Assembly: GCF_028596025.1 (NCBI RefSeq)
Contig: NZ_CP117167.1
Span: 806,001 to 870,000 of the forward strand
DNA from: Mucilaginibacter jinjuensis
Lineage (GTDB): Bacteria; Bacteroidota; Bacteroidia; Sphingobacteriales; Sphingobacteriaceae
Length of the DNA: 64,000 nt
Direction of reading: 5' to 3'
Part shown: piece by piece, positions 9,798 through 18,153 of the stretch
How the letters are laid out: every line of letters begins with the position of its first letter
Position numbering within the stretch: the stretch's first letter is position 1
Made by a program: the position numbers and the translations under genes
The notes under the pieces: generated by a model
Database searches by the model: none
What the model was told of the DNA's origin: nothing
The model's input: only the letters and a program-made list of their open reading frames with translations

Positions 9798-9861
9798 AAT
9801 ACAGGTAGTAAATTGGGTGAGTGGTTAAATGTAGTGATTGTTGATTGAAAAATGCAAGACT

Positions 9862-9985
9862 ACGCTACCGCAAGTTTAGCGAAGCGCAACTTGTGGTGGT
9901 TCTGTTGTAAGCTTTCAGCTTACTAATTAAGCTGAAAGCTTAATCAAGTACAGTCACAAGTTGCGCTGCGCTAAACTTGCGGTAG
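9862..9985. repeat. REP-like nested palindrome, copy 1 (3' of the RAYT gene)
   Basis: Outer arms of 31 bp (9865-9895 and 9955-9985) begin CTACCGCAAGTTTAGCG and end with the complement; inner arms GTAAGCTTTCAGCTTA and TAAGCTGAAAGCTTA form a second stem. It ends one base before the RAYT stop codon. Copies occur at 10585-10713 and 30951-31060. Confidence 0.92.
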
Positions 9986-9986
9986 C

Positions 9987-10535
9987 TCATACTAATAAAC
10001 TAATATTGATCAATCCTTGTTCACCGGCATAACTACGTGCGCTGCTGTATAAATAATGCTCTGGCAAATCAAGCCAACCGGCGGTAACCGGGTTATCGTG
10101 GATATAATTTAATTTTTGATCCATAACATCGTTAGTCCACAATTCTATCGGATGATTATCCTGTTGCCAAAATTGGTAATACTCGTTATTCGGATTGTAT
10201 TCTCCGGCACGATTAAAGAGATATAGTAACCAATCCTTTCTGCTTTCCTGAGTGTTTTCTTCGATGGCTTTAAGAAGCTGTTTAGATGTATGTCGCTTAA
10301 TATCACGGATGATAGTTGAAAGAGGTTTGTCGTTAGTCCGGGCAATCAGATGTACGTGGTTACTCATAATTACCCATGCAAATAATTCTAATCCCTTATT
10401 GGCAATGCAGTAGTTAAGGCTGTCTACAATAATGTCTTTATAAATTCTTCGCGTAAAAACATCGATCCATCTAACGGTAGAAAACGTAATAAAGTAAAGG
10501 CCTTCCTGATTATGGAATTTATAATTGGTACTCAT
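9987..10535 (-). CDS. REP-associated tyrosine transposase (RAYT, TnpA-REP, IS200-like HUH enzyme)
   Basis: A 182-residue Y1 transposase. The HUH metal motif is SNHVHLIA near residue 60, and the likely catalytic Tyr is in LNYIHDNPVTAG near residue 147, the conserved RAYT helix. The protein should nick single-stranded DNA at REP hairpins. It is bracketed on both sides by nested palindromes of the same family, the classic RAYT arrangement, which suggests it made or maintains them. It appears intact, with no frameshift, and gains nothing from a neighbour on the same strand. Confidence 0.93.
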   Translation of the reverse strand: MSTNYKFHNQEGLYFITFSTVRWIDVFTRRIYKDIIVDSLNYCIANKGLELFAWVIMSNHVHLIARTNDKPLSTIIRDIKRHTSKQLLKAIEENTQESRKDWLLYLFNRAGEYNPNNEYYQFWQQDNHPIELWTNDVMDQKLNYIHDNPVTAGWLDLPEHYLYSSARSYAGEQGLINISLLV

Positions 10536-10584
10536 TTATCGGATAATAATTTAGGTTTCGTTTATTTAATTTAAACTACGGACG

Positions 10585-10713
10585 CTACCGCAAGTTTAGC
10601 GCAGCGTAACTTGTGGTAATACTAAAGTAAGCTTTCAGCTTACTAATATAACGTTAAGCTGAAAGCTTAACATAGTACAGTCACAAGTTACGCTATCGCT
10701 AAACTTGCGACAG
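10585..10713. repeat. REP-like nested palindrome, copy 2 (5' of the RAYT gene)
   Basis: Left arm 10585-10615 and right arm 10682-10713 with the same inner GTAAGCTTTCAGCTTA stem as copy 1. It is in the same orientation as copy 1, so the RAYT gene sits between direct copies of a palindromic element. Confidence 0.92.
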
Positions 10714-10728
10714 CATTCATGTATTTCA

Positions 10729-10757
10729 TTTGTTATACCCTATTTTTTGTATATTTG
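10729..10757 (+). promoter_or_regulatory. Bacteroidota-type promoter for the 111-aa membrane-anchored protein
   Basis: A TTTG -33 element (10729-10732) and a perfect TAnnTTTG -7 box, TATATTTG (10750-10757), are separated by 17 bases. Transcription would begin near 10763, so the ATG at 10769 is the start and the upstream ATG at 10730 is excluded. Confidence 0.75.
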
Positions 10758-10768
10758 CCCTAACAGCT

Positions 10769-11104
10769 ATGAAACTGCGGGATTTTAAATTAGGCTTATG
10801 CATTATGTTTATGGGTATCTTCATGACGAAGATGTTCATCTCTGTTGCGCCTGTATTTATGAGCCTCAACAACAAAACTGTTAACGCTGTAATTACCCAG
10901 TTAGAGCTCGAATCAAAAAACGATAAAGAAGATCCTGATAAAGGGACTTTGAAAGAAAAGAAATTTTTTGATGAAGATTTTGTGTTTACCATCCACGATT
11001 ATAAGCCGCTTGTAGTAGAAATTAATATACTGCACCGCTTAGAGAAATCGCTTTACACCCAGGTATATCACCCTGTGGTGCCAACCCCGCCTCCCAACGC
11101 TTAA
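10769..11104 (+). CDS. Small membrane-anchored protein of unknown function
   Basis: 111 residues. One N-terminal hydrophobic segment (about residues 8-30, LGLCIMFMGIFMTKMFISVA) is followed by a hydrophilic, Lys/Asp-rich middle and a Pro-rich end (VVPTPPPNA). The family is not recognised. The start at 10769 is set by the promoter. The gene stands between the RAYT locus and the SulP cluster on the same strand; 141 bases with no clear strong terminator separate it from SulP, so partial read-through is possible. Confidence 0.65.
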   Translation: MKLRDFKLGLCIMFMGIFMTKMFISVAPVFMSLNNKTVNAVITQLELESKNDKEDPDKGTLKEKKFFDEDFVFTIHDYKPLVVEINILHRLEKSLYTQVYHPVVPTPPPNA

Positions 11105-11245
11105 TTAAATTTTAATCCCTTTACCGGGATCAGTTTGGCGTACCTGTTCTTTTTAAGATCAGGCTAATTCCTTTTGGAAATTTATGGCCTTGCTGCATCC
11201 CGCCTAAATCAATCTTATTCAATTAAAATTTAATATTTCATTACC

Positions 11246-12850
11246 ATGCAAATTAAGCAAGGTGGGTTTGCTGCGGGCGATCTCAACCTCAAAAAATATT
11301 TTCTGCCTAAAAATTTAAAGAAGGACTTACCGGCCAGTATCGTTGTATTCTTGGTGGCGCTACCCCTGTGTTTGGGTATAGCCCTGGCCAGTGGTGCACC
11401 ATTGTTTGCCGGTGTACTTACCGGTATTATTGGCGGTATAGTGGTAGGCACGTTCAGTGGCTCGCAGCTGAGTGTGGCCGGACCGGCGGCAGGTTTAACC
11501 GTTATTGTTTTAAATGCCATAACCGGTTTGGGCTCGTACGAAAGTTTTTTACTAGCAGTTGTTATGGCCGGTGTATTCCAGATCATACTGGGTTTGGTTA
11601 AGGCCGGTACTATTGCCAACTACTTTCCTTCGGCAGTAATTGAGGGCATGCTGGCCGCGATAGGTATTATTCTCATCATGAAACAGTTTTCGCACGCGGT
11701 TGGCTATGATGCCGATTTTGAGGGCGACGAAGGTTTTTTACAGGTTGATTCTAATAATACCTTTTCGGGCATGGCAAGGGCTATCAACAAGGTAAACTTT
11801 GGTGCGGTAATTATTGCAAGCGTATCCTTACTGTTGATGATCTACTGGCCGCGCTTTAAAAAGCTGGCTACCGTGCCTGCACCTTTAATGGTAGTATTGG
11901 CCGGTGTAGGTTTGAGTTTATTATTCGCCCACAGCGGGCTGGCCTTGCGCGATAAGCAATTTGTACACATCCCACTGGTAAACAGTGCGAGCGAGTTTTT
12001 CGGGTTGTTTAAATCGCCAAACTTTAGCGCCATTGGTAATAAGGCCGTGTGGGTCTCGGCATTTACTATTGCCGTGGTTGCCAGTCTGGAAACGTTGTTG
12101 AGTTTGGAGGCGGTTGACAAGATTGACCCTATCAAACGCATCTCTCCAACCAACCGCGAACTGATGGCGCAAGGTTTAGGTAACATCATCAGCGGCCTGT
12201 TGGGCGGCTTACCCATGACGGCGGTTATCGTACGTTCATCGGCCAATGTTAATGCCGGTGCGCGTACCAAAATGAGCGCTATAACGCATGGTGTAATGCT
12301 GCTGCTGGCGTTGTTGTTGATCCCATCGCTTATTAATTATATCCCGCTTTCGTGCCTGGCAGCTATCCTGTTAACTACGGGTTATAAACTGGCTAAACCT
12401 GCATTGTTTAAACATATATGGCACCAGGGGCTAAACCAGTTTATCCCGTTTGCGGTAACTATACTGGCGGTTGTGTTAACCGATTTGCTGATTGGCGTGG
12501 GTATTGGTATGCTTATCGGGATCTTCTACATCCTGCGTACCAACTTGCGGAACCCGTACTTCTACCATATTGTGAAGGATGGCGATAAAAAAGTGATCCG
12601 CATTCAACTGGCAGAAGAAGTGTCGTTTTTAAACAAGGCCGCCATACAGGTAACGCTTACCAGTTTGCCTAAGGAAAGTGAAGTAATTATTGATGGATCG
12701 AATTCCCGCTATATCGATCCTGATGTGCTGGAGATTATCCATAACTATAAGCATAATGCTTATACCAAGGGCATCATCGTGTCATTGGTCGATATTAAAG
12801 ACCGTTATGATGTGCCCAAATTACAAGAATTAAAATTTCAGTCTAACTAA
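11246..12850 (+). CDS. SulP-family anion (probable bicarbonate) transporter
   Basis: A 534-residue protein with about 10-12 membrane segments from residue 27. SulP signatures include VVFLVALPLCLGIALASGAP, the SVAGPAAGLTVIV motif and GLLGGLPMTAVIVRSSANVNAG. The C-terminus (about 450-530) is a short STAS-like domain. SulP carriers move sulfate, bicarbonate or dicarboxylates. A carbonic anhydrase gene begins only 14 bases downstream and a second lies two genes on, which favours bicarbonate as the substrate; this is inference from context. It heads the four-gene cluster. Confidence 0.93.
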   Translation: MQIKQGGFAAGDLNLKKYFLPKNLKKDLPASIVVFLVALPLCLGIALASGAPLFAGVLTGIIGGIVVGTFSGSQLSVAGPAAGLTVIVLNAITGLGSYESFLLAVVMAGVFQIILGLVKAGTIANYFPSAVIEGMLAAIGIILIMKQFSHAVGYDADFEGDEGFLQVDSNNTFSGMARAINKVNFGAVIIASVSLLLMIYWPRFKKLATVPAPLMVVLAGVGLSLLFAHSGLALRDKQFVHIPLVNSASEFFGLFKSPNFSAIGNKAVWVSAFTIAVVASLETLLSLEAVDKIDPIKRISPTNRELMAQGLGNIISGLLGGLPMTAVIVRSSANVNAGARTKMSAITHGVMLLLALLLIPSLINYIPLSCLAAILLTTGYKLAKPALFKHIWHQGLNQFIPFAVTILAVVLTDLLIGVGIGMLIGIFYILRTNLRNPYFYHIVKDGDKKVIRIQLAEEVSFLNKAAIQVTLTSLPKESEVIIDGSNSRYIDPDVLEIIHNYKHNAYTKGIIVSLVDIKDRYDVPKLQELKFQSN

Positions 12851-12864
12851 AAAATATAGAAATC

Positions 12865-13587
12865 ATGTTAGTAAAAGAGAATCAAACCAAAGAAAATAAA
12901 GTGGCTATCGACACCAACAACATAAAATTAGTTCAAAAAAGCAGCTACGATTCACTGCTTAAAGGTAATGCCGAATGGGTGGAACGCCGTTTAAAAGACG
13001 ATCCTGAATATTTCAAAACATTGGCTAAAGGACAAAGCCCTGAAGTGCTGTGGATTGGTTGCTCCGACAGCCGCGTACCTGCTAACGAAGTTACCGGCAC
13101 CAAACCGGGCGAAGTGTTTGTTCACCGCAACATTGCCAACGTGTGTGTGCACTCGGACATGAACATGCTGAGTGTGTTGGATTATGCCGTTAACGTGCTG
13201 AAGGTAAAGCATGTGATTGTAGCCGGTCATTATGGTTGCGGTGGTGTTGCTGCTGCGATGAGCCACAAACAATTCGGGCTGATTGATAACTGGTTGCGTA
13301 ACATTAAAGATGTTTACCGCCTGCACAGCCACGAGCTTGACCGTATAACCGACGAGCCTGCCAAACTGAACCGCCTGGTTGAACTGAATGTGATTGAGCA
13401 GGTGTACAACCTATGCAAAACCACCATTGTGCAAAATGCATGGGGAAACGGCCAAAACCTGGAGGTACACGGCTGGGTGATTGACCTGGGCACAGGCTTG
13501 GTTAAAGATTTGAAGGTAAGCAGCACAGGTGCGCAAAATTTAGGCTATATGTATGAGCTTAACGATGCACCTGTTGCTGCCCATTAA
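12865..13587 (+). CDS. Beta-class carbonic anhydrase (paralogue 1)
   Basis: A 240-residue enzyme interconverting CO2 and bicarbonate. Zinc ligands Cys66, His122 and Cys125 and the Asp68-Arg70 dyad are visible in GCSDSRVPANE and GHYGCGGV. No signal peptide, so cytosolic. It lies 14 bases after SulP, pointing to one transcript in which imported bicarbonate and the hydration reaction are coupled. It is closely similar to the second enzyme at 14470-15141 over most of its length. A terminator follows. Confidence 0.96.
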   Translation: MLVKENQTKENKVAIDTNNIKLVQKSSYDSLLKGNAEWVERRLKDDPEYFKTLAKGQSPEVLWIGCSDSRVPANEVTGTKPGEVFVHRNIANVCVHSDMNMLSVLDYAVNVLKVKHVIVAGHYGCGGVAAAMSHKQFGLIDNWLRNIKDVYRLHSHELDRITDEPAKLNRLVELNVIEQVYNLCKTTIVQNAWGNGQNLEVHGWVIDLGTGLVKDLKVSSTGAQNLGYMYELNDAPVAAH

Positions 13588-13633
13588 AGATAATGGTTGA
13601 TTACCAGTGTTTTAATTAGTTTTTTTTAGTTGT

Positions 13634-13672
13634 ACTCCCGGTTTCACAATAGTGGCCGGGAGTTGTTTTTTT
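13634..13672 (+). terminator. Rho-independent terminator after carbonic anhydrase 1
   Basis: ACTCCCGG and CCGGGAGT form the stem, followed by TGTTTTTTT. The next frame is technically open from within this hairpin (13652), which argues for the DUF1275 start at 13700 instead. Confidence 0.88.
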
Positions 13673-13699
13673 ATACTAATTTGCATTATAATCAATATT

Positions 13700-14437
13700 A
13701 TGCTAAGGCGATCAAAAGACGACAGGACACTTCGCGAAAATTTAATGCTGGCCTCATCTACGGCATTTGTATCGGGCGTTATTAATGTGGCAGGTATGGT
13801 TGCCTTTTTAGCATTTACATCAAACATAACGGGGCACGTAGCTAACCTGGCTAACCATTTTGTACAGCAGAATTTTAGGGAGATAGTTGTTTTTATGCTT
13901 TGGCTGCTCATGTTTTTTATGGGCGCTTTTACGGCGAATTTTATCATTCGTTCGCTTGAACACAAGAGCCTTTACAGGGCGCATGCTACGCCTATTGTTA
14001 TCGAGATAGTTATTCTGCTATTAGTTGCCTTTTATGGAGATCATTTTTATAATGGGGACCGTACAGAACGCGAACTGGTTATCGCAGCATTGTTATTCGC
14101 CATTGGTTTGCAGAATAGCCTGGTGTCTATTATGTCGGGAGGGTTAATAAAAACTTCGCACCTTACCGGCTTATTTACAGATCTGGGTGGTGAAGTTTCC
14201 GAATGGCTGCACCCACGCACCGGTAAAAGCGAGATCATCAAAAATAAGATCTACATACGTGTTACCATACTGGCGTTTTACTTTATAGGTGGCATGGCAG
14301 GCGGTTACTTTTTCGACGAATACAACTTTGCTGTGTTTTATTTTGTACCCCTTATATTGATCACTATTTTGTATTATGATCTTTCGCCTATAGCTTTGCA
14401 TAAAGTGGCCCGTATATTTGGGCGGCAAGGAAAGTAA
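13700..14437 (+). CDS. DUF1275 (YoaK-like) six-helix membrane protein
   Basis: 245 residues from MLRRSKDDRTL, with about six membrane segments and the family pattern SSTAFVSGVINVAGMVAFLA followed by TSNITGHVANLA and later GLQNSLVSIMSGGLIKTSHL with GLFTDLGGE. The family has no firmly known function. Its place between two carbonic anhydrase genes, all on one strand, suggests a link with CO2/bicarbonate or pH, but that is inference only. The upstream terminator means it probably has its own promoter. Confidence 0.88.
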   Translation: MLRRSKDDRTLRENLMLASSTAFVSGVINVAGMVAFLAFTSNITGHVANLANHFVQQNFREIVVFMLWLLMFFMGAFTANFIIRSLEHKSLYRAHATPIVIEIVILLLVAFYGDHFYNGDRTERELVIAALLFAIGLQNSLVSIMSGGLIKTSHLTGLFTDLGGEVSEWLHPRTGKSEIIKNKIYIRVTILAFYFIGGMAGGYFFDEYNFAVFYFVPLILITILYYDLSPIALHKVARIFGRQGK

Positions 14438-14469
14438 ATATCTATCAACCATCTTAACCGATTAACATT

Positions 14470-15141
14470 ATGTGCGCAAAAACTACAAAATACCACGCCC
14501 ACGATACCAGCCATATCAGCTACGAATCATTACTGGAAGGCAATAAACAATTTGTTGCTGATGCTTTGCAGGAAGACCCTGACTTTTTTAACAAACTAGC
14601 CAGCGGACAAAAACCACCCATACTTTGGATTGGTTGTGCCGATAGCCGCGTACCTGCCAACCAGATTACCAACACCAACCCGGGCGAAATATTTGTACAC
14701 CGTAACATTGCCAACGTGGTTGTGCATACTGATATGAATATGCTTTCGGTACTGGATTATGCGGTGAACGTATTGCAGGTAAAACACGTAATTGTAACCG
14801 GGCACTACGGTTGCGGTGGTGTAATTGCTGCCATGAGCCATAAACAATTCGGCCTTATTGATAACTGGTTGCGTCATATTAAAGACGTTTACCGTATCCA
14901 CGCCGATGAATTGGATGCCATACAAGATGAAGCCGAACGCGCCAATCGCTTAGTTGAATTTAACGTGATTGAAGGCGTTTACAACCTTTGCAAAACTTCC
15001 ATCATCCAAAATGCCTGGAAAAATGACCACGAATTGAGTGTGCATGGCTGGGTATATAGCTTAAGCACAGGTTTTATTACAGACCTTGGCGTAAGTGCTT
15101 CAAATGATGAGCATTTGGGTGGAGTATTTAAGTTTGAATAG
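14470..15141 (+). CDS. Beta-class carbonic anhydrase (paralogue 2)
   Basis: A 223-residue enzyme with zinc ligands Cys56, His112 and Cys115 and the Asp58-Arg60 dyad in GCADSRVPANQ and GHYGCGGV. Very similar to the enzyme at 12865-13587, for example in the shared MNMLSVLDYAVNVL segment, so the two arose by duplication. It begins 32 bases after the DUF1275 gene and is probably co-transcribed with it. Cytosolic. The cluster is closed by repeat R3 and a strong terminator. Confidence 0.95.
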   Translation: MCAKTTKYHAHDTSHISYESLLEGNKQFVADALQEDPDFFNKLASGQKPPILWIGCADSRVPANQITNTNPGEIFVHRNIANVVVHTDMNMLSVLDYAVNVLQVKHVIVTGHYGCGGVIAAMSHKQFGLIDNWLRHIKDVYRIHADELDAIQDEAERANRLVEFNVIEGVYNLCKTSIIQNAWKNDHELSVHGWVYSLSTGFITDLGVSASNDEHLGGVFKFE

Positions 15142-15154
15142 ATTTTCCTACTGC

Positions 15155-15240
15155 GCGTCATTGCTGTAAGGTACGAAGCAATCCCCAATCTACAGAGCCG
15201 CTCTGTATAGTTCGCGATTGCTTCGTACCTCGCAATGACG
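15155..15240. repeat. Family R repeat, copy R3
   Basis: It begins CGTCATTGCTGTAAGGTACG and ends TACCTCGCAATGACG, with the CAGAGCCGCTCTGTATAG block inside. Confidence 0.88.
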
Positions 15241-15253
15241 TGTTGGGTGAACC

Positions 15254-15305
15254 TATAAAAGCACAAAAGGCGTCAATAATTATTGACGCCTTTTGTGCTT
15301 TTATA
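15254..15305. terminator. 52-bp perfect palindrome, bidirectional terminator
   Basis: A perfect 26-bp inverted repeat with no loop bases left over; the half-site reads TATAAAAGCACAAAAGGCGT and continues CAATAA. It lies between the convergent carbonic anhydrase 2 and pruA genes and has T tracts on both strands. A word-like tandem stretch (15306-15330) follows. Confidence 0.92.
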
Positions 15306-15326
15306 AAGTCTCGATTCTTGACTCTC

Positions 15327-16961
15327 TTACAGTTCTTTATTCAAAAACGGGTACCTGTAATCTTTCGGTGGATCGAAGGTTTCTTTGATGGTACGTGGAG
15401 ATACCCAACGCAGCAAGTTTTGCATTGAACCTGCTTTATCATTAGTACCAGAACCGCGGGCACCGCCAAATGGCTGCTGGCCAACTACGGCACCTGTAGG
15501 TTTATCATTTACGTAGAAGTTACCGGCTGCGTTGCGTAAGCGATGGGTTGCTTCGGCAATGGCGTAACGATCTTGCGAAATGATTGAACCTGTAAGGGCG
15601 TATTTAGACGTATTGTCGATGATGTCCATTACATTGCTAAACTCAGCATCCTCATAAACAAACAGGGTTAGTACCGGGCCGAATAATTCATCGCACATGG
15701 TCACGTAGTAAGGGTCTTCGACCTTTAAAACGGTAGGGGTGATGAACCAGCCTTGCGATTTATCGTAAGTACCGCCAGATACTACCTCAACCTTAGGGTC
15801 GGCAACGGCAGCATCAATATATTTAGCCAGTTTATCGAACGAACGCTCGTCGATCACGGCATTGATAAAGTTTTCGAAATCTTCAACCGGGCCAATTTTA
15901 AAGGTGGCCATTTCGGCTCGCAGTTTTTCTTTCAATGCAGGCCAAAGCGATTTAGGGATATAAGCGCGTGAAGCGGCAGAACATTTTTGTCCCTGGTATT
16001 CAAAGGCGCCGCGTAACAAGGCAACGTTTAATACATCAACATCAGCACTTGGATGAGCGAGCACAAAATCTTTACCACCAGTTTCGCCCACAATACGCGG
16101 GTAAGTTTTGTACAGGTGGATGTTGGTACCAATAGTTTTCCAAAGGTTCTGGAATACACCGGTCGATCCTGTAAAATGTAAACCTGCAAAATCAGGGTGA
16201 CTGAAGATGATATCACCTGCAACAGGTCCGTCAGTATAAATCAGGTTAATTACACCTGCAGGTAAACCCGCTTCGATGAAAACTTCCATAATTACGTTAG
16301 CAGCATAGATCTGCGTAGGGGCAGGTTTCCAAACCACAACGTTACCCATCATAGCGGCCGAAGCACACAGGTTACCGGCAATTGCGGTAAAGTTAAATGG
16401 GGTAATGGCAAATATAAAGCCTTCTAACGGGCGAAACTCTACACGGTTCCAGATGCCTTTGCCGCTTTGTGGTTGCTGGGCGTAAATCTCGGTCATGTAG
16501 TGAACGTTAAAACGCAGGAAATCTATAAACTCGCAAGCCGCATCAATTTCGGCCTGGTATGCATTTTTAGATTGGCCCAGCATAGTAGCTGCGTTAATTT
16601 TAGCACGATATGGGCCTGCTAATAAATCAGCAGCCTTCAGGAATATCGCAGCGCGGTCTTCCCAAGGCATATTTTCCCAGGCAGCTTTAGCATCAAGGGC
16701 AGCTTTAATGGCTGCATGTACATGCTCGGCATCACCCTCGTGGTACGTAGCCAATATGTGTTTATGATCATGCGGCGGGCGAATTTCCAGCGTTTTGCCG
16801 GTACGCACCTGCTCACTGCCGATGTACATCGGTATATCTATTTGTTTGGCACGGCCTTCCTGTAAAGCTTTGGTTAAAGCAGCACGCTCAACACTGCGCG
16901 GGCCGTAGTTTAAAACAGGCTCGTTAGCAGGCGTGGGTACATTAAAAAATCCTTTTAACAT
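15327..16961 (-). CDS. pruA: L-glutamate gamma-semialdehyde (1-pyrroline-5-carboxylate) dehydrogenase
   Basis: A 544-residue aldehyde dehydrogenase that oxidises glutamate semialdehyde to glutamate with NAD+, the second step of proline breakdown. Visible motifs: ITPFNFTAIAGN (substrate/NAD region), VWKPAPTQ, HFTGSTGVF, VGETGGKDFVLAHPSADVDV and the catalytic Cys about 327 in GQKCSAASRAY. The length fits the stand-alone PruA1 type, not the bifunctional PutA. No proline dehydrogenase is adjacent. It is transcribed alone, toward the palindromic terminator. Confidence 0.96.
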   Translation of the reverse strand: MLKGFFNVPTPANEPVLNYGPRSVERAALTKALQEGRAKQIDIPMYIGSEQVRTGKTLEIRPPHDHKHILATYHEGDAEHVHAAIKAALDAKAAWENMPWEDRAAIFLKAADLLAGPYRAKINAATMLGQSKNAYQAEIDAACEFIDFLRFNVHYMTEIYAQQPQSGKGIWNRVEFRPLEGFIFAITPFNFTAIAGNLCASAAMMGNVVVWKPAPTQIYAANVIMEVFIEAGLPAGVINLIYTDGPVAGDIIFSHPDFAGLHFTGSTGVFQNLWKTIGTNIHLYKTYPRIVGETGGKDFVLAHPSADVDVLNVALLRGAFEYQGQKCSAASRAYIPKSLWPALKEKLRAEMATFKIGPVEDFENFINAVIDERSFDKLAKYIDAAVADPKVEVVSGGTYDKSQGWFITPTVLKVEDPYYVTMCDELFGPVLTLFVYEDAEFSNVMDIIDNTSKYALTGSIISQDRYAIAEATHRLRNAAGNFYVNDKPTGAVVGQQPFGGARGSGTNDKAGSMQNLLRWVSPRTIKETFDPPKDYRYPFLNKEL

Positions 16962-17084
16962 ATATGATTGTTTGTTGCCTGCAAAGATAATGCTTGTGTT
17001 TGGGTATTTTGTTTTGCAAGCGTAAATTTGAGTAAACGGGTGATTGCCTATTATGTTATTGCGATATTTGATAAGTTTGATTAC

Positions 17085-17549
17085 ATGAATGATTTAGTTT
17101 TAGAACCCATAAAACCATCAGGATTCAGATTCTCGGGCATAATATTGGCCTTGTTTATGTTTTCTATATGGCCATTGATAAGTTATTTTAAGCATGAAAG
17201 CACGCCCCCAATAATTGAAGCAGTTTGGTTTTTACTCTGGTGTTTATTTGTATTCATTTTACAAACGCCACTCCGGATTGTATTTTCGCCTTTAATGGGT
17301 ACGCTTACCTACGATTATATAAACGGTTATGGCGTTCATCAAACTAAAACAGTAGATTTTAACAAGCCCTTACATTACGAATATAAATACACTGCCGAAG
17401 GAAGAAGAGCGGCCCGTTGGCGGTTGCAGATTTTTAATAGCTATCTGAAAAATCGTATTGAGGTTGATGCTGTTCAAAGTGAAAAATTTTTCACAAAGGA
17501 ACAGCTCGACGAATTAGATGCCGCTATTATGAAATATAAATATTCATAA
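17085..17549 (+). CDS. Small two-helix membrane protein, function unknown
   Basis: 154 residues when started at MNDLVLEPIKPSG; an upstream in-frame ATG at 16968 would overlap the pruA promoter region and encode an unlikely Cys-rich leader. Two membrane segments (about residues 15-30 and 42-62) are followed by a soluble C-terminal domain ending with the Lys/Glu-rich ARWRLQIFNSYLKN and FFTKEQLDELDAAIMKY. The layout resembles YcxB-like proteins, but no family is firmly recognised. It lies 14 bases upstream of the VOC gene and is probably co-transcribed with it. Confidence 0.7.
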   Translation: MNDLVLEPIKPSGFRFSGIILALFMFSIWPLISYFKHESTPPIIEAVWFLLWCLFVFILQTPLRIVFSPLMGTLTYDYINGYGVHQTKTVDFNKPLHYEYKYTAEGRRAARWRLQIFNSYLKNRIEVDAVQSEKFFTKEQLDELDAAIMKYKYS

Positions 17550-17563
17550 AGAAACATACCCTT

Positions 17564-17929
17564 ATGTCAACAATCATCCCCATTCTCCGCATTTATGATT
17601 ATGATAAAACCATTGAGTTTTACGTAAACTGGCTCGGCTTTAAAGTCGATTGGGAACACCGCTTCGAACCCAATACCCCGGTTTTTATGCAGGTATCAAA
17701 AGGTGATATTGTGCTCAACCTTTCAGAACATCATGGCGATGGTTCGCCCAATGGCAGGGTGCGGATATTAAACTTTAAAGGCCTGCGTGATTACCATAAA
17801 AGCCTGATTGCCGCCCGCTATAAATATAACCGCCCCGGATTGGAAGTCCCAGAATGGGATCCATCAGCCATCAACATGACGGTGATTGACCCGGTAGGGA
17901 ATAGATTGACTTTTGAAGAGAAAGAGTAA
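17564..17929 (+). CDS. VOC-family (glyoxalase/bleomycin-resistance-like) protein
   Basis: 121 residues with the paired beta-alpha-beta-beta-beta modules of the vicinal oxygen chelate fold: PILRIYDYDKTIEFYVNWLG at the N-terminus, and INMTVIDPVGNRLTFEE closing the second module, the usual DPxGN end. Members bind metals or small molecules, including bleomycin-type drugs; the substrate here is unknown. It lies just downstream of the small membrane protein gene. Confidence 0.88.
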   Translation: MSTIIPILRIYDYDKTIEFYVNWLGFKVDWEHRFEPNTPVFMQVSKGDIVLNLSEHHGDGSPNGRVRILNFKGLRDYHKSLIAARYKYNRPGLEVPEWDPSAINMTVIDPVGNRLTFEEKE

Positions 17930-17938
17930 GGAAATAAC

Positions 17939-17946
17939 TATATTTG
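17939..17946 (+). promoter_or_regulatory. -7 box of the antitoxin gene, implying a leaderless or near-leaderless mRNA
   Basis: TATATTTG matches TAnnTTTG fully and ends only three bases before the ATG at 17950. If it is used, transcription would start at or next to the start codon. Confidence 0.6.
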
Positions 17947-17949
17947 TAT

Positions 17950-18153
17950 ATGGACGCTCTAATTGTTTATCCAGAAAATAAAGAACAATTAACTGCTTTA
18001 AAGGCGGTTATGAAAGCCATGAAAATATCTTTCGAACAGAAGAGTGAAGTTTATCCGGCTCATGTAGTAGAAGGAGTGAAGGAATCTTTAAAAGAAACGG
18101 ATCAAGGTCAACTTACGCCTTATACAGGAATTGCGGATATGTTGAACCTGTAA
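17950..18153 (+). CDS. Type II antitoxin, DUF2683/RelB-like
   Basis: 67 residues: MDALIVYPENKEQLTALKAV at the N-terminus, then a helical Lys/Glu-rich middle. Small proteins with the ALIVYPENKEQLxALK start are antitoxins paired with RelE/ParE-type toxins. The stop codon overlaps the start of the toxin frame (TAATGA at 18151), the standard coupled layout. It should bind and silence the toxin and repress the shared promoter. The gene looks intact although its partner is broken. A TTG six bases upstream is an alternative start but would lie inside the -7 box. Confidence 0.8.
   Translation: MDALIVYPENKEQLTALKAVMKAMKISFEQKSEVYPAHVVEGVKESLKETDQGQLTPYTGIADMLNL

Noticed and set aside
13652..13699. 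An upstream start for the DUF1275 gene
   Set aside because: It falls inside the terminator hairpin of the preceding gene, and the added residues are not family-like.
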